Below, one piece after another: positions 17,958-27,062 of a DNA stretch of 64,000 nt. Both the position numbers and the translations under genes were made by a program. This DNA comes from Bacteroides acidifaciens (GTDB lineage Bacteria; Bacteroidota; Bacteroidia; Bacteroidales; Bacteroidaceae). The notes beneath the pieces are model-generated. The model worked only from the letters and a program-made list of their open reading frames with translations, ran no database searches and was not told where the DNA came from. The stretch covers positions 1 to 64,000 of the forward strand of contig NZ_JANJZR010000003.1 in assembly GCF_024623065.1 (NCBI RefSeq). Reading direction: 5' to 3'. Each line of letters opens with the position of its first letter. The stretch's first letter is position 1.

Positions 17958-20063
17958 TTATAAGGTATATGATAAAGAATATTCTATTCCGTTGATGACC
18001 ACTTTTATTGCGGCTCCGTTTTCGCTGTATCCGTTATCTGTAAACTGAGCAGAGAGGCTGTTTACGTCATTATTAGGATAAATGACAGTTATATAACGAG
18101 CAGTTTCATCAGCTGCCTTTGTCATATCAATAGTATATGATTGTCTTTCTTTGTATTCTCCCTTTACTTCGTATGAAATACGTCCTGTAAAAGGAGAACA
18201 AGTAATTTCTTTGTTAGCAAATGTACGGACTAAGATGTTGTTATTATCTTTGAAAGCAGTATGGACTCCATTCTCCTGAGTATCCATGACAACTTCGGTA
18301 TTGCTTCCTTCACAAAGGTTAAAGCTTAGGTTGATGGTTCCTTCTGCTGTGCCTATACCTTCATCCACTAAAACAATCAAGTCTTTATCTTTTATATAAA
18401 ATACGGCACGACGATGTTTCAGATTGTTATATCCTTGGTTCTCAAATACTATTAGTTCAGTATTGCCTTTTTCTGATTTTAGTAATTTACCATCTGCTTT
18501 TGTGATATTCTTTTTGTTTAACGATAAAGTATTGTGCTTATCAATACCACGGAACCAATTGCGTAAACTATTATCTCCACCAGTTGTATAATAAGTACAT
18601 ACTCCTGAATCTGGGAAGAAGTTGCGTCCATTTCTATATAATTCAAATGTTCCATTATCTGCTTGATTATGAGTCCAACTACTAAGAACTGCAGAAAGAT
18701 CATTACTCTTATTATTGCTAAATATCATAACTGTGGAAGCGGGTGTCCATCCATTACGTAATACATAATATCCGGCTTGATCGAATAGTTTCATGTCATT
18801 ATTTGGGGTCTTTCCTTGTGGCGTGTTTCCATTAACGGCAGTTGCCATATATTTTAATTCTTCGCTATCTGAAAACATTTCAACATAATTTTTAAAATTA
18901 TTATTGATTATGCTACGTGTTCGTGACCAAGAATCATTAAACATCGGAACAATGTTATCTGAACCTTTTTGGAAATAGTTTGGATACGTGAAGTACATTA
19001 ATACTTCTGTCGCTTTGCGAAGTGGTTCAATGAAATCAGCAGGGAGCTTTTCCGATAAGTGATTGGCATCTGCTACTCTCATTATCTCGTAGAAATTATT
19101 GACGGTACTTATATGGTAACATAGTGACATCTCTTTGTGCCATCCATCATTCAAGAATTGACTTTTCACTTCTTGAGCAAGTGTTTGATAACCTGTATTT
19201 ATCCACACTTCGGCATTTTTCAACTCAGGCATTAATGTTCCGGCTGTAGCCAATGCTTTAGCTTGGGTAACCAAGATATTTCCTCCTTCTGTATATGGAT
19301 AATCAACCAGGAAATCTGCTTGTTCGGCAAAAGAGACAATGAAAGTGGATAACCATTCAGGAGTAAAGTTGTTAGAATGTTTAAAATATTCAAATAGTTC
19401 GACCTGATCATTGAGGCGGCTTGCTACTTGTAATTGCCACCAAGATGTTGTGTTTGTTCCCGTTTCCGGTTTAGGATTCTGTAAAATCCAATCTGTATAG
19501 GTTGCAATCCATGATTCAATATATTTTTCATCACCGCTTGCTCGATAAGCTTTACCTTGTGGGATGAACCATTGATGGCGATGCAATTGTTTCTGGTATT
19601 CATCTGATGCACCTTCCGGTGAATACTCCCAATTGATTTTATCATCTTTCTTTATAGAATAAGGCTTTAAGGCGTTAGCGTCTTCAAAAAAATTATTCAC
19701 GTGAAAACGGTAATCTTCCAATGCGTAATCTGCTTTGGCTTGGTCTGCATCTGTTATTGTTACATTCACAAGAGATAATCCAGGATTTGTCACATTAGTT
19801 CTTGTTCTATAATATTCCAGTAGTGCGTGAGCTGCATAATAATGCTCGCCTGCTTCGTAGAAAGATTTAACCTTTTCCAATCCGGGGTAATCGAGATTGA
19901 TAATATCAAAGAGTTTAGGTTCGACGACATCATTAGGCTTATTTTCCGGGAGTATTTCTACACCAGAACTAATTTCACCAGATAATAAATCATCATCGTC
20001 GTCCACACATCCTGTAAAAGTGATGGCTGTGAACACGCAAGTAACAAAGAAGATGTTCTTCAT
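17958..20063 (-). CDS. heparan sulfate lyase, PL12 family, predicted surface lipoprotein
   Basis: The 701-residue protein has a signal with lipobox AITFTGCVDDDDD, Cys19 being followed by an Asp run, which is the kind of acidic export signal found on Bacteroides surface lipoproteins. It is homologous throughout to the periplasmic PL12 at 7291-9291 (shared IINLDYPGLEKV near the N-terminus, RHQWFIPQGKAYRASGDEKY, and NLKHRRAVFYI). Candidate catalytic motifs are EGGNILVTQAKAL (Asn), MSLCYHISTV (Tyr) and SWTHNQADNGTFELY (His). It is the first gene of the SusCD operon. The likely role is endo-acting cleavage of heparan sulfate at the cell surface before import. Confidence 0.9.
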   Translation of the reverse strand: MKNIFFVTCVFTAITFTGCVDDDDDLLSGEISSGVEILPENKPNDVVEPKLFDIINLDYPGLEKVKSFYEAGEHYYAAHALLEYYRTRTNVTNPGLSLVNVTITDADQAKADYALEDYRFHVNNFFEDANALKPYSIKKDDKINWEYSPEGASDEYQKQLHRHQWFIPQGKAYRASGDEKYIESWIATYTDWILQNPKPETGTNTTSWWQLQVASRLNDQVELFEYFKHSNNFTPEWLSTFIVSFAEQADFLVDYPYTEGGNILVTQAKALATAGTLMPELKNAEVWINTGYQTLAQEVKSQFLNDGWHKEMSLCYHISTVNNFYEIMRVADANHLSEKLPADFIEPLRKATEVLMYFTYPNYFQKGSDNIVPMFNDSWSRTRSIINNNFKNYVEMFSDSEELKYMATAVNGNTPQGKTPNNDMKLFDQAGYYVLRNGWTPASTVMIFSNNKSNDLSAVLSSWTHNQADNGTFELYRNGRNFFPDSGVCTYYTTGGDNSLRNWFRGIDKHNTLSLNKKNITKADGKLLKSEKGNTELIVFENQGYNNLKHRRAVFYIKDKDLIVLVDEGIGTAEGTINLSFNLCEGSNTEVVMDTQENGVHTAFKDNNNILVRTFANKEITCSPFTGRISYEVKGEYKERQSYTIDMTKAADETARYITVIYPNNDVNSLSAQFTDNGYSENGAAIKVVINGIEYSLSYTL

Positions 20064-20108
20064 GCTTTTATTAGGTTTTAATTATTAAAAGTTATATTTT
20101 ACTGTTTG

Positions 20109-20116
20109 CAAATGTA
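20109..20116 (-). promoter_or_regulatory. -7 box of the PL12-SGBP-SusCD operon
   Basis: The minus strand reads TACATTTG, matching TAnnTTTG, 46 bp before the ATG. There is no TTTG at the -33 spacing, as expected for a promoter that needs the hybrid two-component regulator. Confidence 0.5.
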
Positions 20117-20145
20117 ATCTGTTTATTCCTATTCATTAAGCTGTC

Positions 20146-20164
20146 TTGTTCAAGCTTTGTTCAA
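20146..20164 (-). promoter_or_regulatory. candidate operator: direct repeat TTGTTCAA x2
   Basis: TTGTTCAA occurs at 20146-20153 and 20157-20164, an 11-bp period that places both copies on the same face of the helix. They lie 30-48 bp upstream of the -7 box of the PUL operon, where an AraC-type output domain would bind. Assignment is inferred from position and repetition only. Confidence 0.4.
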
Positions 20165-20480
20165 AAATGATTTTTTTGATATTAAATTTGTTGAATCATA
20201 TATCATTTCTGTCTAAGAAAACTGTTATATATCTGATATCAGGCTTTTTATATATCATAATGTAATCTAATCCAATTGTATTTGTAGCGTTGGTTTTGTA
20301 CATTTTTAGGTGTTCTATTGGATGAATTTTAGTCCATAATGATTGGGGAAATCATGGTGGATTGGAGAAATAAGAAGGATAAGTGTAACTAATCGGAATG
20401 ATTCGAAATATAATCTCATAATCTCTCTCTTACGTTACTTAAGAATCACAACCTACCTTGTTCCTATTTCTTAGCTGTAG

Positions 20481-20619
20481 GGAAACATTTTGTTTCCTGC
20501 CTTAGAAACTCCGGTTTCATAGGCTTGAAACAAAAGTTTCACCAGCTTGGAACTTTAGTTTCAAGCTTATGAAACTTAAGTTTCTTCCTGTTGAAACAAA
20601 AGTTTCAATTAGGAGAAAC
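20481..20619. repeat. array of GAAAC-N4-GTTTC palindromes with 22-bp period
   Basis: Palindromes start at 20481 (GGAAAC-N5-GTTTCC), 20505, 20527, 20549 (imperfect, GGAAC), 20571 and 20593, and a half unit GAAAC is at 20615. From 20505 onward the starts are exactly 22 bp apart. Units at 20527 and 20593 are identical (GAAACAAAAGTTTC). The 8-bp gaps between units vary. There is no gene across it. Confidence 0.85.
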
Positions 20620-20637
20620 TACCTTGGAACTTTATTC

Positions 20638-20743
20638 GGTGACAGCAAAAATGCCGTCACCGTGCTGTCATAGCTTGCTGTCACATTATAGCATGCTTAT
20701 AATCAAATATTTAAATGCAAATAGGTGACAGGTGACAGCAGAT
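20638..20743. repeat. tgacagc-type inverted and direct repeats
   Basis: gtgac...gtcac forms a 22-bp imperfect palindrome at 20639-20660. It is followed by gctgtca and tgctgtcac near 20664-20683, and by ggtgacaggtgacagc at 20724-20739. These form alternative stem-loops next to the 22-bp palindrome array. Confidence 0.6.
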
Positions 20744-20838
20744 TTTCACTTTTTAATTCTTGAGAGGGATATTGTAAGATTATATTTTGGCTCAAATCCG
20801 TCAAGAAGAAAAGTACAGTCTTATACATTGTTGTTAGC

Positions 20839-23800
20839 TTATCCCTTTGCCTTCTTGATATACTCCGTAGGCAAACATCCGAAATACTTCTTGAAACTTG
20901 TAGCAAAGTAAGACGGTGTGTTGAATCCTACCATCGTACTGACTTCGGCTACCGTATAACGTCCGTCCTTCAGTAATTTGGCAGCTTCATTAAAACGAAT
21001 CTTGCGAATAAAGTCGATAGTAGATTCACCTGTGATAGCTTTCAACTTCAGATGTAGATTGGAACGGCTCATATTCATTTCTCTGGCAAACTCGTCTGTA
21101 GAGAATTCGATGTTGTCCATGTTTTTTTCTACGATGGCAACGGCGCGTTTCAGTAAAGCTTCATCCATGGCGTTGAATGTAATCTTTTCCGGTTCCACTT
21201 CCAGAGATTTGGAATACCGTTCGAGCATACGCCTGCGAGTACGCATCATGTTCTGTATCTTTGTTGTCAGTATGGCAAGAGAGAATGGTTTGGGGATATA
21301 ATCATCCGCACCCATTTGCAGACCTTCCATCTGGTCTTTAATCTCGCTTCTGGCTGACAGGATAATAACAGGGATATGGCAGGTACGGATATTCTGTTTC
21401 ACATTCCTACATAGCTTGATACCATCCATCACAGGCATCATGACATCCGTAACAATAATGTCCACTTCATTCTCTTTCAGTTTCTCCAAAGCCTCTTCAC
21501 CGTTTCCGGCTTCCAGTGTATTGAAGAGTTCGGCAAGTCCGCTACTTAGGTAATGGCGGATTTCGTTATTGTCTTCTACGATAAGAATTGTTCCCCGTTT
21601 TTTGTCACCTGATTCTATGGTTTCATTTTCCACCTTTTCCGTATCAATGAAATACATCTCTTTGGAATTGGTAGAATATACCTGTTCTTCTTCGTTTTTG
21701 TTATCAATGGAAGCTAATTCGGATGGCTTGTAGGTGTTTATATTCTGCGGAAGATATACAGAGAACGTACTGCCTTTACCCTCTTCGCTATCCAGTTCAA
21801 TGCGGCCGTGATGTAATTCTACCAAGCGTTGTACCAATGAAAGACCGATACCGCTTCCCACGTGCTCGCTTTCAATCTGATAGAATCGTTCGAATATCTT
21901 TCCTTGTTTGTTGATAGGAATGCCGATACCTGTATCACTGACTTGCAGTATCAGGTAGTTATTTTCCTCTTTCAGAGTCACGGTAATGCTTTGTCCGCTT
22001 TCTGTATATTTGAAAGCATTTGAAAGCAGATTGTTGACAATCAGTTCCAGATAATTGGGATCGAAAAGTTCCTCTTTGTCTTCCAATTCCGAGTGAAGCG
22101 TATAGGTAATCTTTTTATGACGCGCCAGTTTATCATAGAATAGGAAATTGTCATGTATCAACTGGTGGGCATTTTCTTTTTTCACCTTTAATTCAAACAC
22201 TCCAAGTTCGGCCCGGCGGTAATCCATCAACTGATTGACCAAATGCAGCAGGCGATTGGCATTTCGCTGGATATACTCCAGTTGGTTCCGTGTCCAGCGG
22301 TCGCTTATCTTGTTGATAATTTCCTGTAAAGGAGCTAAGATAAGGGTCAGCGGAGTACGCAATTCATGAGAAATATTGATGAAGAAACGCATCTTCATCT
22401 GGTTGATTTCCTCCTGGTGCTCCTTGTCCCTGCGTTCTATCTCCAGTTCCGCTTCCATGCTTTTCCGCATCCAGAAGAAACGGAATACGAAAGTGATGAA
22501 ACCGATGAAAGTGGCGAGGAAAAGAAGTATCGCCCACCAAGTCTTGTACCATATGGGCAGGACTGTGATTTCGAGTACGGTGGGAGTCATATTCCATTTT
22601 CCGTCGCTATTGGCAGCCTTTACGAGGAAATGATAAGTACCTTGCGGCAGGTTGGAGTAGGAGACAGAACGTTTGTCTGTCAGATAATACCACTCTTTGT
22701 CATAACCTTCCAGCTTATAGGCAAATGTATTGTGCTGTCCCGAAATATAGTTGGATACCACAAACTCGATGGTGAAAGCCGTTTGCCATGATTTCAATGT
22801 GATACTTTCCGTTTCGTTGATACTCTTGGTCAGGATGCCGGTCTCGTCATCGGGGCGGACTGTTTTATTGAACAGTTGCAGTTTGGTTATTACTACAGGT
22901 GGGGTATAAGGGTTGTCCAGCAGCAATTCCGGACGGAAAGTTGTGATACCGTTGATACCCCCGAAATACATTTGCCCGCTGGAAGTGCGGCAGTATGAGG
23001 AAGTATTGAACTGGTTGCTTTGCAGACCGTCCGATTCGGTAAAGTTACGGAATTTTTCAGTTTCCGGGTTAAAGCAGGAAATACCCCGGTTGGTACTCAG
23101 CCAGAGTCGTCCGAAAGTATCTTCCAGGATACCATAGACTACATTATTAGGCAAACCGTTGGCAGTGGTATATCGTTTGATTTTCTTTTCTTTCTCATTA
23201 AAGCAATAGACCCCCTCACGCGTACCTATCCAAATGACACCGTTATTTGCTTCGTAAATGCAGTTGGTGAACATTTTCGTAACGGAAGACGACGGAAGAA
23301 TAGAAGCCTTTTGTATATCCAATCCTTGTTGCAGGAAAACTGATATCCCTTCTTCACCGCCGACCCAAAGCCGATTATGTGAATCCCTGAACAGGGTTGT
23401 AATCTGCTGGGGTGTGAACGGAGTACCGTCTTTCTCTTTATTTATGGTCGTAAAACTTTGTTGGGCGGGATTGAAGCTGACTAAAGCACTCAATGTTCCC
23501 AACAGGAGATTGCCGCCCTCGTCGGGGATAATAGCATATACGTTTTCATTCACCAACCGGCTGTTGGTCTGATTGAAACTTTCCATTCGTCCGCTGTTGC
23601 GGTGGAGAACAGTCAGTCCGCCGGCATGAGTACCGATATATACCAATGACTTCTGCTCGTCTACATATACGGCTTTGATGTTATTGGAACCGATTCCTAT
23701 TTCCCGTTCGTTTTCCTGCAATGCATAATGTGTAAACTGTTGTGTTTTGGTGTTGTATAGGTTCAGTCCGCCGTCATTGGTTCCTATCCAAAGATTCTTG

Positions 23801-24900
23801 TCCTTATCTTCTACAATACAACTTACTACATTGTCGCTCAATGAGTTCTTATAAGGAATACGCTGTATGGTCTTGAACCGGTTCCGGATGGGATGGTAAT
23901 AGTTTAATCCGCCGAAATAAGTTCCAAGCCACATGCCTCCTTGCGAATCCATAAAGATACTGCGAACCGAACGTTGCGACAGACTGCCTTTTTCTACCGG
24001 ACTACTACTATATGAGATAAATGAGTCACTTGCCTCATGATAAATATTCAAATCATTGAATGTACCTATCCATAAACGGTTTTGTGAATCCAGTGCCAAC
24101 GAACGGATATAATTGGAACTGATACTTTTAGGATTGGAAGAGGAATGGAGGTATGTCTTAACTTCGTTGGTTTTCGGGTTGAACAGAAGCAAGCCGGCTC
24201 CTTCGGTCGCTATCCATATGCGGGTGGGAGATTGCTGCAAGATAGATTGAATCCGTTTGGTGTCTGATATAGGAGTCATCTTTTCCAGACTTTTCTGTGG
24301 GATAGAGTAGCTGTAAAGCCCGTTCTCCATTGTACCGATATAGATTACATCTCCATGCCTGTAAAGAGCGGTGGCTATAATCTTATGCATGGCTGTGCCG
24401 AAAGAATCGTCCACAAATTTGGATTCTTTTATGTCGAACATGATAAGACCTTCCGGTGTGCTTATAAGCAATTGTTCCGGTGAAATCTCGGCAATGCCGT
24501 TGATTTGCTGCCGTTTCCCTTTCTTCTCGTAGAAAAAGTTGTTGAACTGGTCTTTTTCTTCATCATAGCATGACAGCCCGTCCCGTGTGCCTATCCAAAC
24601 CCGTCCCCGGCTATCTGTTTTTACAATTCGCGAAATATCATTGGCTATGCTGTTAGGGTCATCCTCATTGTGCTGATAGACTGTGAAGGCATACCCGTCA
24701 TATTTGTTCACTCCATCATAGGTAGCAAACCACATATTGCCCCGTTTATCCTGGTCAATGGCGAATACGGTACTTTGCGACAATCCTTCATTAATAGAAA
24801 TATAAGAGAAATTTATTTGTTCCGGAATCTCGGAAAAAGCAGGATTTGTTCCTATGTATAGAAAGAACAGACAGATTATTATATTTTTTAGATAGCTCAT
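20839..24900 (-). CDS. hybrid two-component system regulator (HTCS) of the heparin PUL
   Basis: The 1353-residue one-protein sensor-regulator has a signal peptide (to about 23), about 14 Reg_prop beta-propeller repeats (motif NNVVYGILEDTFGRLWLST), a Y_Y_Y domain, and a transmembrane helix near residue 810 (WAILLFLATFIGFITFVF). A histidine kinase domain follows with His845 in INISHELRTPL and ATP-binding motifs DTGIGIP and GSGIGLSLVQ. The receiver domain has Asp1152 in VTDVMMP, and an AraC helix-turn-helix (EFAREMNMSRSNLHLKLKAITG... VGFNTPSYFATSFKKYFG) ends the protein. The periplasmic propeller should sense a heparin/heparan sulfate oligosaccharide and the cytoplasmic AraC domain should activate the PUL promoters. 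All domains look intact. Confidence 0.95.
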   Translation of the reverse strand: MSYLKNIIICLFFLYIGTNPAFSEIPEQINFSYISINEGLSQSTVFAIDQDKRGNMWFATYDGVNKYDGYAFTVYQHNEDDPNSIANDISRIVKTDSRGRVWIGTRDGLSCYDEEKDQFNNFFYEKKGKRQQINGIAEISPEQLLISTPEGLIMFDIKESKFVDDSFGTAMHKIIATALYRHGDVIYIGTMENGLYSYSIPQKSLEKMTPISDTKRIQSILQQSPTRIWIATEGAGLLLFNPKTNEVKTYLHSSSNPKSISSNYIRSLALDSQNRLWIGTFNDLNIYHEASDSFISYSSSPVEKGSLSQRSVRSIFMDSQGGMWLGTYFGGLNYYHPIRNRFKTIQRIPYKNSLSDNVVSCIVEDKDKNLWIGTNDGGLNLYNTKTQQFTHYALQENEREIGIGSNNIKAVYVDEQKSLVYIGTHAGGLTVLHRNSGRMESFNQTNSRLVNENVYAIIPDEGGNLLLGTLSALVSFNPAQQSFTTINKEKDGTPFTPQQITTLFRDSHNRLWVGGEEGISVFLQQGLDIQKASILPSSSVTKMFTNCIYEANNGVIWIGTREGVYCFNEKEKKIKRYTTANGLPNNVVYGILEDTFGRLWLSTNRGISCFNPETEKFRNFTESDGLQSNQFNTSSYCRTSSGQMYFGGINGITTFRPELLLDNPYTPPVVITKLQLFNKTVRPDDETGILTKSINETESITLKSWQTAFTIEFVVSNYISGQHNTFAYKLEGYDKEWYYLTDKRSVSYSNLPQGTYHFLVKAANSDGKWNMTPTVLEITVLPIWYKTWWAILLFLATFIGFITFVFRFFWMRKSMEAELEIERRDKEHQEEINQMKMRFFINISHELRTPLTLILAPLQEIINKISDRWTRNQLEYIQRNANRLLHLVNQLMDYRRAELGVFELKVKKENAHQLIHDNFLFYDKLARHKKITYTLHSELEDKEELFDPNYLELIVNNLLSNAFKYTESGQSITVTLKEENNYLILQVSDTGIGIPINKQGKIFERFYQIESEHVGSGIGLSLVQRLVELHHGRIELDSEEGKGSTFSVYLPQNINTYKPSELASIDNKNEEEQVYSTNSKEMYFIDTEKVENETIESGDKKRGTILIVEDNNEIRHYLSSGLAELFNTLEAGNGEEALEKLKENEVDIIVTDVMMPVMDGIKLCRNVKQNIRTCHIPVIILSARSEIKDQMEGLQMGADDYIPKPFSLAILTTKIQNMMRTRRRMLERYSKSLEVEPEKITFNAMDEALLKRAVAIVEKNMDNIEFSTDEFAREMNMSRSNLHLKLKAITGESTIDFIRKIRFNEAAKLLKDGRYTVAEVSTMVGFNTPSYFATSFKKYFGCLPTEYIKKAKG

Positions 24901-24928
24901 TATTAGGTCGTAAGATTAATAGTGGCGC

Positions 24929-24936
24929 CAAAGGTA
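24929..24936 (-). promoter_or_regulatory. -7 box of the HTCS gene
   Basis: The minus strand reads TACCTTTG (TAnnTTTG), 29 bp before the HTCS ATG. No -33 TTTG at the normal spacing. Confidence 0.45.
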
Positions 24937-24975
24937 ATAAAATCTTTTCTATACAGTATAATGAAAAATAGAAAA

Positions 24976-25098
24976 AGATATATCCACCGCTTCCATCAGA
25001 CCGTCTTTGAGCAACAGGGAAACGATAACACCTGCGCCATGGTAACGAAGACCACCGGCATGAATATGGACCGGAGCAAAATTGTGTCGTCGTTCATA
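24976..25098 (-). pseudogene. decayed fragment of a TrpB-like (PLP-dependent tryptophan synthase beta homologue) gene
   Basis: On the minus strand one frame reads YERRHNFAPVHIHAGGLRYH, then GAGVIVSLLLKDGLMEAVDI. The HAGGLRYHG segment followed by a hydrophobic helix and GLMEAV is characteristic of the C-terminal third of TrpB2-type tryptophan synthase beta chains. The frame is closed by a TAA about eight codons upstream and by TAG shortly after, and no start or PLP-lysine region is present, so this is a remnant about 40 codons long. The call rests on motif recall, not on an alignment. Confidence 0.55.
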
Positions 25099-25178
25099 AT
25101 ATTGTGGCTTTTAATTTTCTGCTGCCAGATGTAGACAAAATTTTTAATATTCGGATAATTTTGTCAACAAAGAATCGG

Positions 25179-25205
25179 TTTCGATTGTTGTTTTATTTAA
25201 GTTTG
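25179..25205 (+). promoter_or_regulatory. promoter of trkH-trkA
   Basis: TAAGTTTG at 25198-25205 matches the -7 consensus, with a weak -33 element TTTC at 25179. The distance to the ATG at 25229 is 23 bp. Confidence 0.45.
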
Positions 25206-25228
25206 CGCGATGTTATAAAAAATATGAT

Positions 25229-27058
25229 ATGAAGATTTATCATAAATTCTTGTTATACCAAAACAAACTGCTGAAACCTTATATACATATTATATTAGGC
25301 TTGGTAGGAGCATTGACCTATTTAGCGTCTCTTGCGCTGATTGTCGGGGTTGTTTACGAACATGGCTTTCCGCTGTCGGTGGATGAAATAGCGAAAATAC
25401 AAGTCCTGTATAAAGCCGTATGGGTTATCTTTCTGATTGATGTCACCCTGCATATCTCCCTTGAATACCGAAGTACCAAGAAACAATATCGAGGGTTGGC
25501 ATGGATATTGAGTGTCTTGCTATATCTCACTTTGATACCTGTTATTTTTCATCAACCGGAGGAGGAAGGAGCTATTCTGCAGTTTTGGGGGTTCCTGCAT
25601 GGAAAGTTCTATCATTTGGTATTATTGCTGATTTTCTCTTTCTTGAATTTGTCCAACGGCCTGGTGCGCCTGTTGGGACGCCGTACCAATCCGTCTTTGA
25701 TGCTGGCAGTCAGCTTTCTTGCTATTATTCTGATTGGTACAGGGCTGCTGATGTTGCCACGATGTACGGTGAATGGCATTACTTGGGTTGATTCGTTGTT
25801 CACGGCTACGAGTGCGGTATGTGTCACGGGATTAGTCCCGGTCGATGTGGCGACTACGTTTACTACCGGTGGTCTTGTTGTCATTATCCTGCTGATTCAG
25901 ATAGGCGGATTGGGAGTGATGACCTTGACCAGCTTCTTTGCGATGTTCTTTATGGGGAATACTTCTCTTTACAACCAGTTGGTGGTACGCGATATGGTCA
26001 GTTCCAATTCGTTAGGTTCGTTGCTGTCCACCTTATTATATATACTCGGATTTACCTTGGTGATTGAAGGCATCGGCATGGTTTCTATCTGGTTCAGTAT
26101 TCACGGCACATTGGGAATGAGTCTGGAGAGTGAACTGGCTTTTTCTGCTTTCCATTCCATTTCTGCTTTCTGTAATGCCGGGTTCTCCACGCTTTCCGGC
26201 AATTTGGGCAATCCGATGGTGATGACTAATCATAATTGGTTGTTTATCTCTGTTTCTTTTCTGGTTATTTTGGGCGGTATCGGTTTTCCTATCCTGGTCA
26301 ATTTCAAAGATATTGTATTGTATCATTTGCGTCATTTCTGGAGGTTTGTACGTACCCGCAAACTGGAAAAGCACCGTACGCTTCATCTCTATAATCTGAA
26401 TACGAAGATTGTACTGATAATGACTTTCCTGCTGTTGGTTATCGGCACGTTGGCGATTGCCGCTTTTGAATGGAACGCTTCATTTGCAGGAATGCCTGTG
26501 GCAGACAAATGGACGCAGGCTTTCTTTAATGCCACTTGTCCGCGAACAGCAGGTTTTAGCAGCGTAGACCTGACTTCGTTGGGTGTGCAGACCTTATTGG
26601 TTTATTTAGTCTTGATGTGGATTGGTGGGGGCGCCCAGTCTACTGCCGGTGGTGTGAAGGTAAATGCTTTTGCAGTAGTTGTCCTGAACCTTGTAGCTGT
26701 GCTGCGTGGAACGGAGCGTGTAGAGGTATTCGGCAGGGAGCTTTCGCACGATTCTATCCGGCGTTCCAATGCTACGGTAGTCATGTCATTGGGAGTGCTG
26801 TTCCTCTTTATCTTTATATTGAGCGTCCTTGAACCTCAGGTATCATTGATGGCATTGACTTTCGAATGTGTGTCGGCACTTAGTACGGTAGGTTCCAGCT
26901 TGAATCTGACTCCGAAGTTGTGTGACGCAAGTAAATTATTGGTGGCATTATTGATGTTTATCGGGCGTGTGGGGCTGATTACGTTGATGCTCGGAATTGT
27001 GAAACAGAAAAAGAATACAAAATACCGTTATCCGAGTGATAACATAATCATAAACTAA
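25229..27058 (+). CDS. trkH: Trk-type potassium uptake channel subunit TrkH/KtrB
   Basis: The 609-residue inner-membrane protein has an N-terminal extension of about four helices (to about residue 150), then the four-fold M-P-M potassium-transporter core. Filter-like loops include DSLFTATSAVCVTGLVPVD, SAFCNAGFSTLS, FFNATCPRTAGFSSVD and FECVSALSTVGSSLNL, each carrying the Gly near the pore. The C-terminus is FIGRVGLITLMLGI. It should take up K+ (or Na+) gated by the NAD-binding subunit encoded 4 bp downstream. It is unrelated to glycan use, and lies between the PUL regulator and the GH2 gene. Confidence 0.95.
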   Translation: MKIYHKFLLYQNKLLKPYIHIILGLVGALTYLASLALIVGVVYEHGFPLSVDEIAKIQVLYKAVWVIFLIDVTLHISLEYRSTKKQYRGLAWILSVLLYLTLIPVIFHQPEEEGAILQFWGFLHGKFYHLVLLLIFSFLNLSNGLVRLLGRRTNPSLMLAVSFLAIILIGTGLLMLPRCTVNGITWVDSLFTATSAVCVTGLVPVDVATTFTTGGLVVIILLIQIGGLGVMTLTSFFAMFFMGNTSLYNQLVVRDMVSSNSLGSLLSTLLYILGFTLVIEGIGMVSIWFSIHGTLGMSLESELAFSAFHSISAFCNAGFSTLSGNLGNPMVMTNHNWLFISVSFLVILGGIGFPILVNFKDIVLYHLRHFWRFVRTRKLEKHRTLHLYNLNTKIVLIMTFLLLVIGTLAIAAFEWNASFAGMPVADKWTQAFFNATCPRTAGFSSVDLTSLGVQTLLVYLVLMWIGGGAQSTAGGVKVNAFAVVVLNLVAVLRGTERVEVFGRELSHDSIRRSNATVVMSLGVLFLFIFILSVLEPQVSLMALTFECVSALSTVGSSLNLTPKLCDASKLLVALLMFIGRVGLITLMLGIVKQKKNTKYRYPSDNIIIN

Positions 27059-27062
27059 AGAT

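Larger units (their letters stand above)
20064..20838. other. 775-bp intergenic regulatory region between regulator and PUL operon
   Basis: No credible gene is present. In order it holds: the PL12 promoter (20109-20116), a direct repeat TTGTTCAA (20146-20164), an AT-rich stretch, a 22-bp-period palindrome array (20481-20619) and a group of tgacagc-containing repeats (20638-20743). The last part adjoins the 3' end of the hybrid two-component regulator gene. Confidence 0.7.
24901..25228. other. intergenic region between HTCS and trkH
   Basis: It holds the divergent promoters of the regulator gene (24929-24936, minus) and trkH (25198-25205, plus), and between them a decayed minus-strand fragment resembling the C-terminal part of a TrpB-like protein. 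Confidence 0.6.

Noticed and set aside
20481..20619. CRISPR array
   Set aside because: Units are 14-bp palindromes with 8-bp gaps and a 22-bp period, with no 28-37 bp repeat, no 30-bp spacers and no cas genes nearby.
24922..25134. Plus-strand 70-codon frame upstream of trkH
   Set aside because: It is antisense to the TrpB-like remnant, has no recognisable features and overlaps the HTCS promoter.
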